Origin: Treponema sp. | GTDB lineage: Bacteria; Spirochaetota; Spirochaetia; Treponematales; Treponemataceae | Direction of reading: 5' to 3' | Assembly (NCBI GenBank): GCA_017453705.1 | Contig: JAFTEK010000189.1 | Coordinates: 1 to 6,884 of the forward strand | Length of the DNA: 6,884 nt | Part shown: positions 5,967 through 6,884 of the stretch, in pieces | How the letters are laid out: each line of letters begins with the position of its first letter | How positions within the stretch are numbered: position 1 is the stretch's first letter | Translations under genes and position numbers: made by a program | Notes under the pieces: model-generated | The model's database searches: none | Seen by the model: the letters and a program-made list of their open reading frames with translations, nothing else | Told to the model about the DNA's origin: nothing

Positions 5967-6884
5967 ATGAAGAAATTCGTGAAACTGTTTTTGCTGTTTA
6001 CTATTGTCTTTCTGGGCATAACCGCCACAAGCGGGCTTTATGCCCAGGACAGTAACGACCTTTATATATATAAGGAAGATTTGGTCGTGGAGGAGCGGAA
6101 CGGCGACTGGAAGACAAACGGTGTTGACCTGTATATCCGCAAAAAGCCAGGAATCAACTCCGTCCTTCTCTGCGAAACAACCAGAGATCCCTCTGGAAAA
6201 CAGGACAGCTTTGCTTACAGGGCTGAAGAGTACAACAGCGTCAACGGAGACGAAATCCGTATGCTCAACGGTGAAGTGCTCAAATCCAAGTATTCCATGT
6301 ACAGCCTGATTTCTTCCACCGTAGTACAGCACCCCAAGCTGGGCGAGTGCTTTCACATCTATATTCCCCGCAAACTGGTCTGGGGCTATCCGTGGGAAAG
6401 GCACGGAGTCGCAGAGATAGACAGGGGGCTTTTCATCAACATACGAACTTTCTCCAAGAAATACGCGGACTACGAGGGCAGGTACGCGGACAACCCTTTT
6501 ATGTTTGACTATGAAACCCTGGTAAAAGTATCCAAAAAGCAGAAGGAAAAGGCGGACAAGCAGAAAGAGGAGCAAAAGCAGAAGGCGGAGCCTGAGCCTG
6601 TCGCTGAGCCAGAGACGGACGTTGACGACAACAAGGGCAAGACAAGCCGTCGAGAGCCGAGCCCTGTCGCCGATCCGGATAACGATGGAGAGCCTGACAG
6701 CGAGGATGCCAACAAGGACAAGGGCGACAAAGGCAGGAACAGGAATGAGCCGGAGCCGGAACCCGTCGCGAGCGATGACGAGCAGGAATCTGCACCCGTA
6801 GAACCGGAGGTCATTGTAAAGGAAGTCATCAAAGAGGTCATTAAGGAAGTACCTTCCGAACCTGAAGTTATTGTAAAAGAGGTA
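5967..6884 (+). CDS. Exported protein with low-complexity Pro/Glu/Lys tail and calcium-type motif (3' end cut off by window)
   Basis: 306 residues are visible and the frame is open at the right edge. Residues 1-26 are a Sec signal peptide, with the cut likely after GLYA. Residues 30-183 form a globular region rich in aromatic residues (VDLYIRKKPG, YRAEEYNSVNGDEIR, FHIYIPRKLVWGYPW, GLFINIRTFSKKYADY, DNPFMFDYE); it recalls conserved hypothetical proteins of treponemes, from memory only. Residues 187-207 are a Lys/Gln/Glu helix. Residues 208-280 are Pro/Glu/Asp-rich, with repeated EPxPVAxPx units (208, 230, 262) and a DPDNDGEPDSED segment at 236-247. Residues 281-306 are KEV repeats. The extended tail could be a linker crossing the periplasm or cell surface to a C-terminal domain outside the window. 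ATG 5967 is chosen because the signal peptide begins there. It is divergent from the MATE gene. Function is unknown. Confidence 0.88.
   Translation, partial: MKKFVKLFLLFTIVFLGITATSGLYAQDSNDLYIYKEDLVVEERNGDWKTNGVDLYIRKKPGINSVLLCETTRDPSGKQDSFAYRAEEYNSVNGDEIRMLNGEVLKSKYSMYSLISSTVVQHPKLGECFHIYIPRKLVWGYPWERHGVAEIDRGLFINIRTFSKKYADYEGRYADNPFMFDYETLVKVSKKQKEKADKQKEEQKQKAEPEPVAEPETDVDDNKGKTSRREPSPVADPDNDGEPDSEDANKDKGDKGRNRNEPEPEPVASDDEQESAPVEPEVIVKEVIKEVIKEVPSEPEVIVKEV
6672..6707 (+). other. Thrombospondin type-3-like calcium-binding motif (within the 5967 CDS)
   Basis: Residues 236-247 read DPDNDGEPDSED, an exact fit to the D-x-D-x-D-G-x-x-D-x-x-D pattern of thrombospondin type-3 repeats, which coordinate calcium and often form stiff linkers in bacterial outer-membrane proteins. 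Only one copy is visible, in an already acidic stretch, so the match could be compositional. Confidence 0.45.
6807..6884 (+). repeat. KEV/IKEV coding repeat at the right edge
   Basis: Two copies of EVIVKEV (codons 281-287 and 300-306) flank IKEV-IKEV-PSEP, with KEV recurring every four residues at 285, 289 and 293 and again at 304. The second copy ends at the window edge, so the true repeat number is unknown. Codons differ between copies, suggesting an old duplication or selection at the protein level. Confidence 0.7.

Noticed and set aside
5880..6575. A 231-residue minus-strand open frame with a hydrophobic start.
   Set aside because: It lies antisense to the well-supported exported protein at 5967, its N-terminal hydrophobic stretch is the reverse of the Lys/Glu-rich tail, and it overlaps the divergent promoter region.

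Overview
The window reads as ordinary chromosomal DNA of a host-associated bacterium of medium GC content. Gene style suggests a spirochaete, most likely a Treponema-like organism: exported proteins with short hydrophobic leaders, a lipoprotein with a loose LSSC lipobox, a Sel1/SH3 membrane protein and a proline/glutamate/lysine-rich surface-type protein. This assignment is inference from protein style, since no rRNA or other taxonomic marker is present. No insertion sequence, phage gene, CRISPR array or tRNA was seen.

Layout. Positions 1-1505 (minus strand) hold most of a single-pass membrane protein whose C-terminus lies beyond the left edge; it has a degenerate vWA-like N-terminal domain, a bacterial SH3 domain and Sel1-type repeats. 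Positions 1506-1608 are a compact divergent promoter region with an A14 tract and an 8-bp inverted repeat that touches both promoters. Positions 1609-4286 (plus) are a two-gene unit: an exported protein of the KPVIYLYP...EWGG family, then, 2 bases later, a lipoprotein with a Memo-like (AmmeMemoRadiSam protein B) domain and a long extra C-terminal domain. Positions 4287-4527 separate convergent genes and carry a small hairpin and seven tandem copies of a 22-bp repeat. Positions 4528-5871 (minus) encode a complete MATE-family multidrug exporter. Positions 5872-5966 are a second divergent promoter region. Positions 5967-6884 (plus) encode the first 306 residues of an exported protein whose low-complexity tail includes a thrombospondin type-3-like calcium motif; it runs off the right edge.

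Four of the five proteins have envelope-associated roles by sequence (signal peptide, lipobox or membrane segments), and the fifth is anchored by one membrane helix, so this is a cell-envelope neighbourhood. No pathway linking all of them can be read from the sequence. The most distinctive signals are: (i) promoter -10 elements placed so that transcription should start at or within a base or two of the start codon for all four promoter-proximal genes, none of which has a clear Shine-Dalgarno site; (ii) an exported Memo-like protein fused to a possible degenerate CapA-like domain; (iii) the 22-bp repeat array; and (iv) the A14 tract between divergent promoters.
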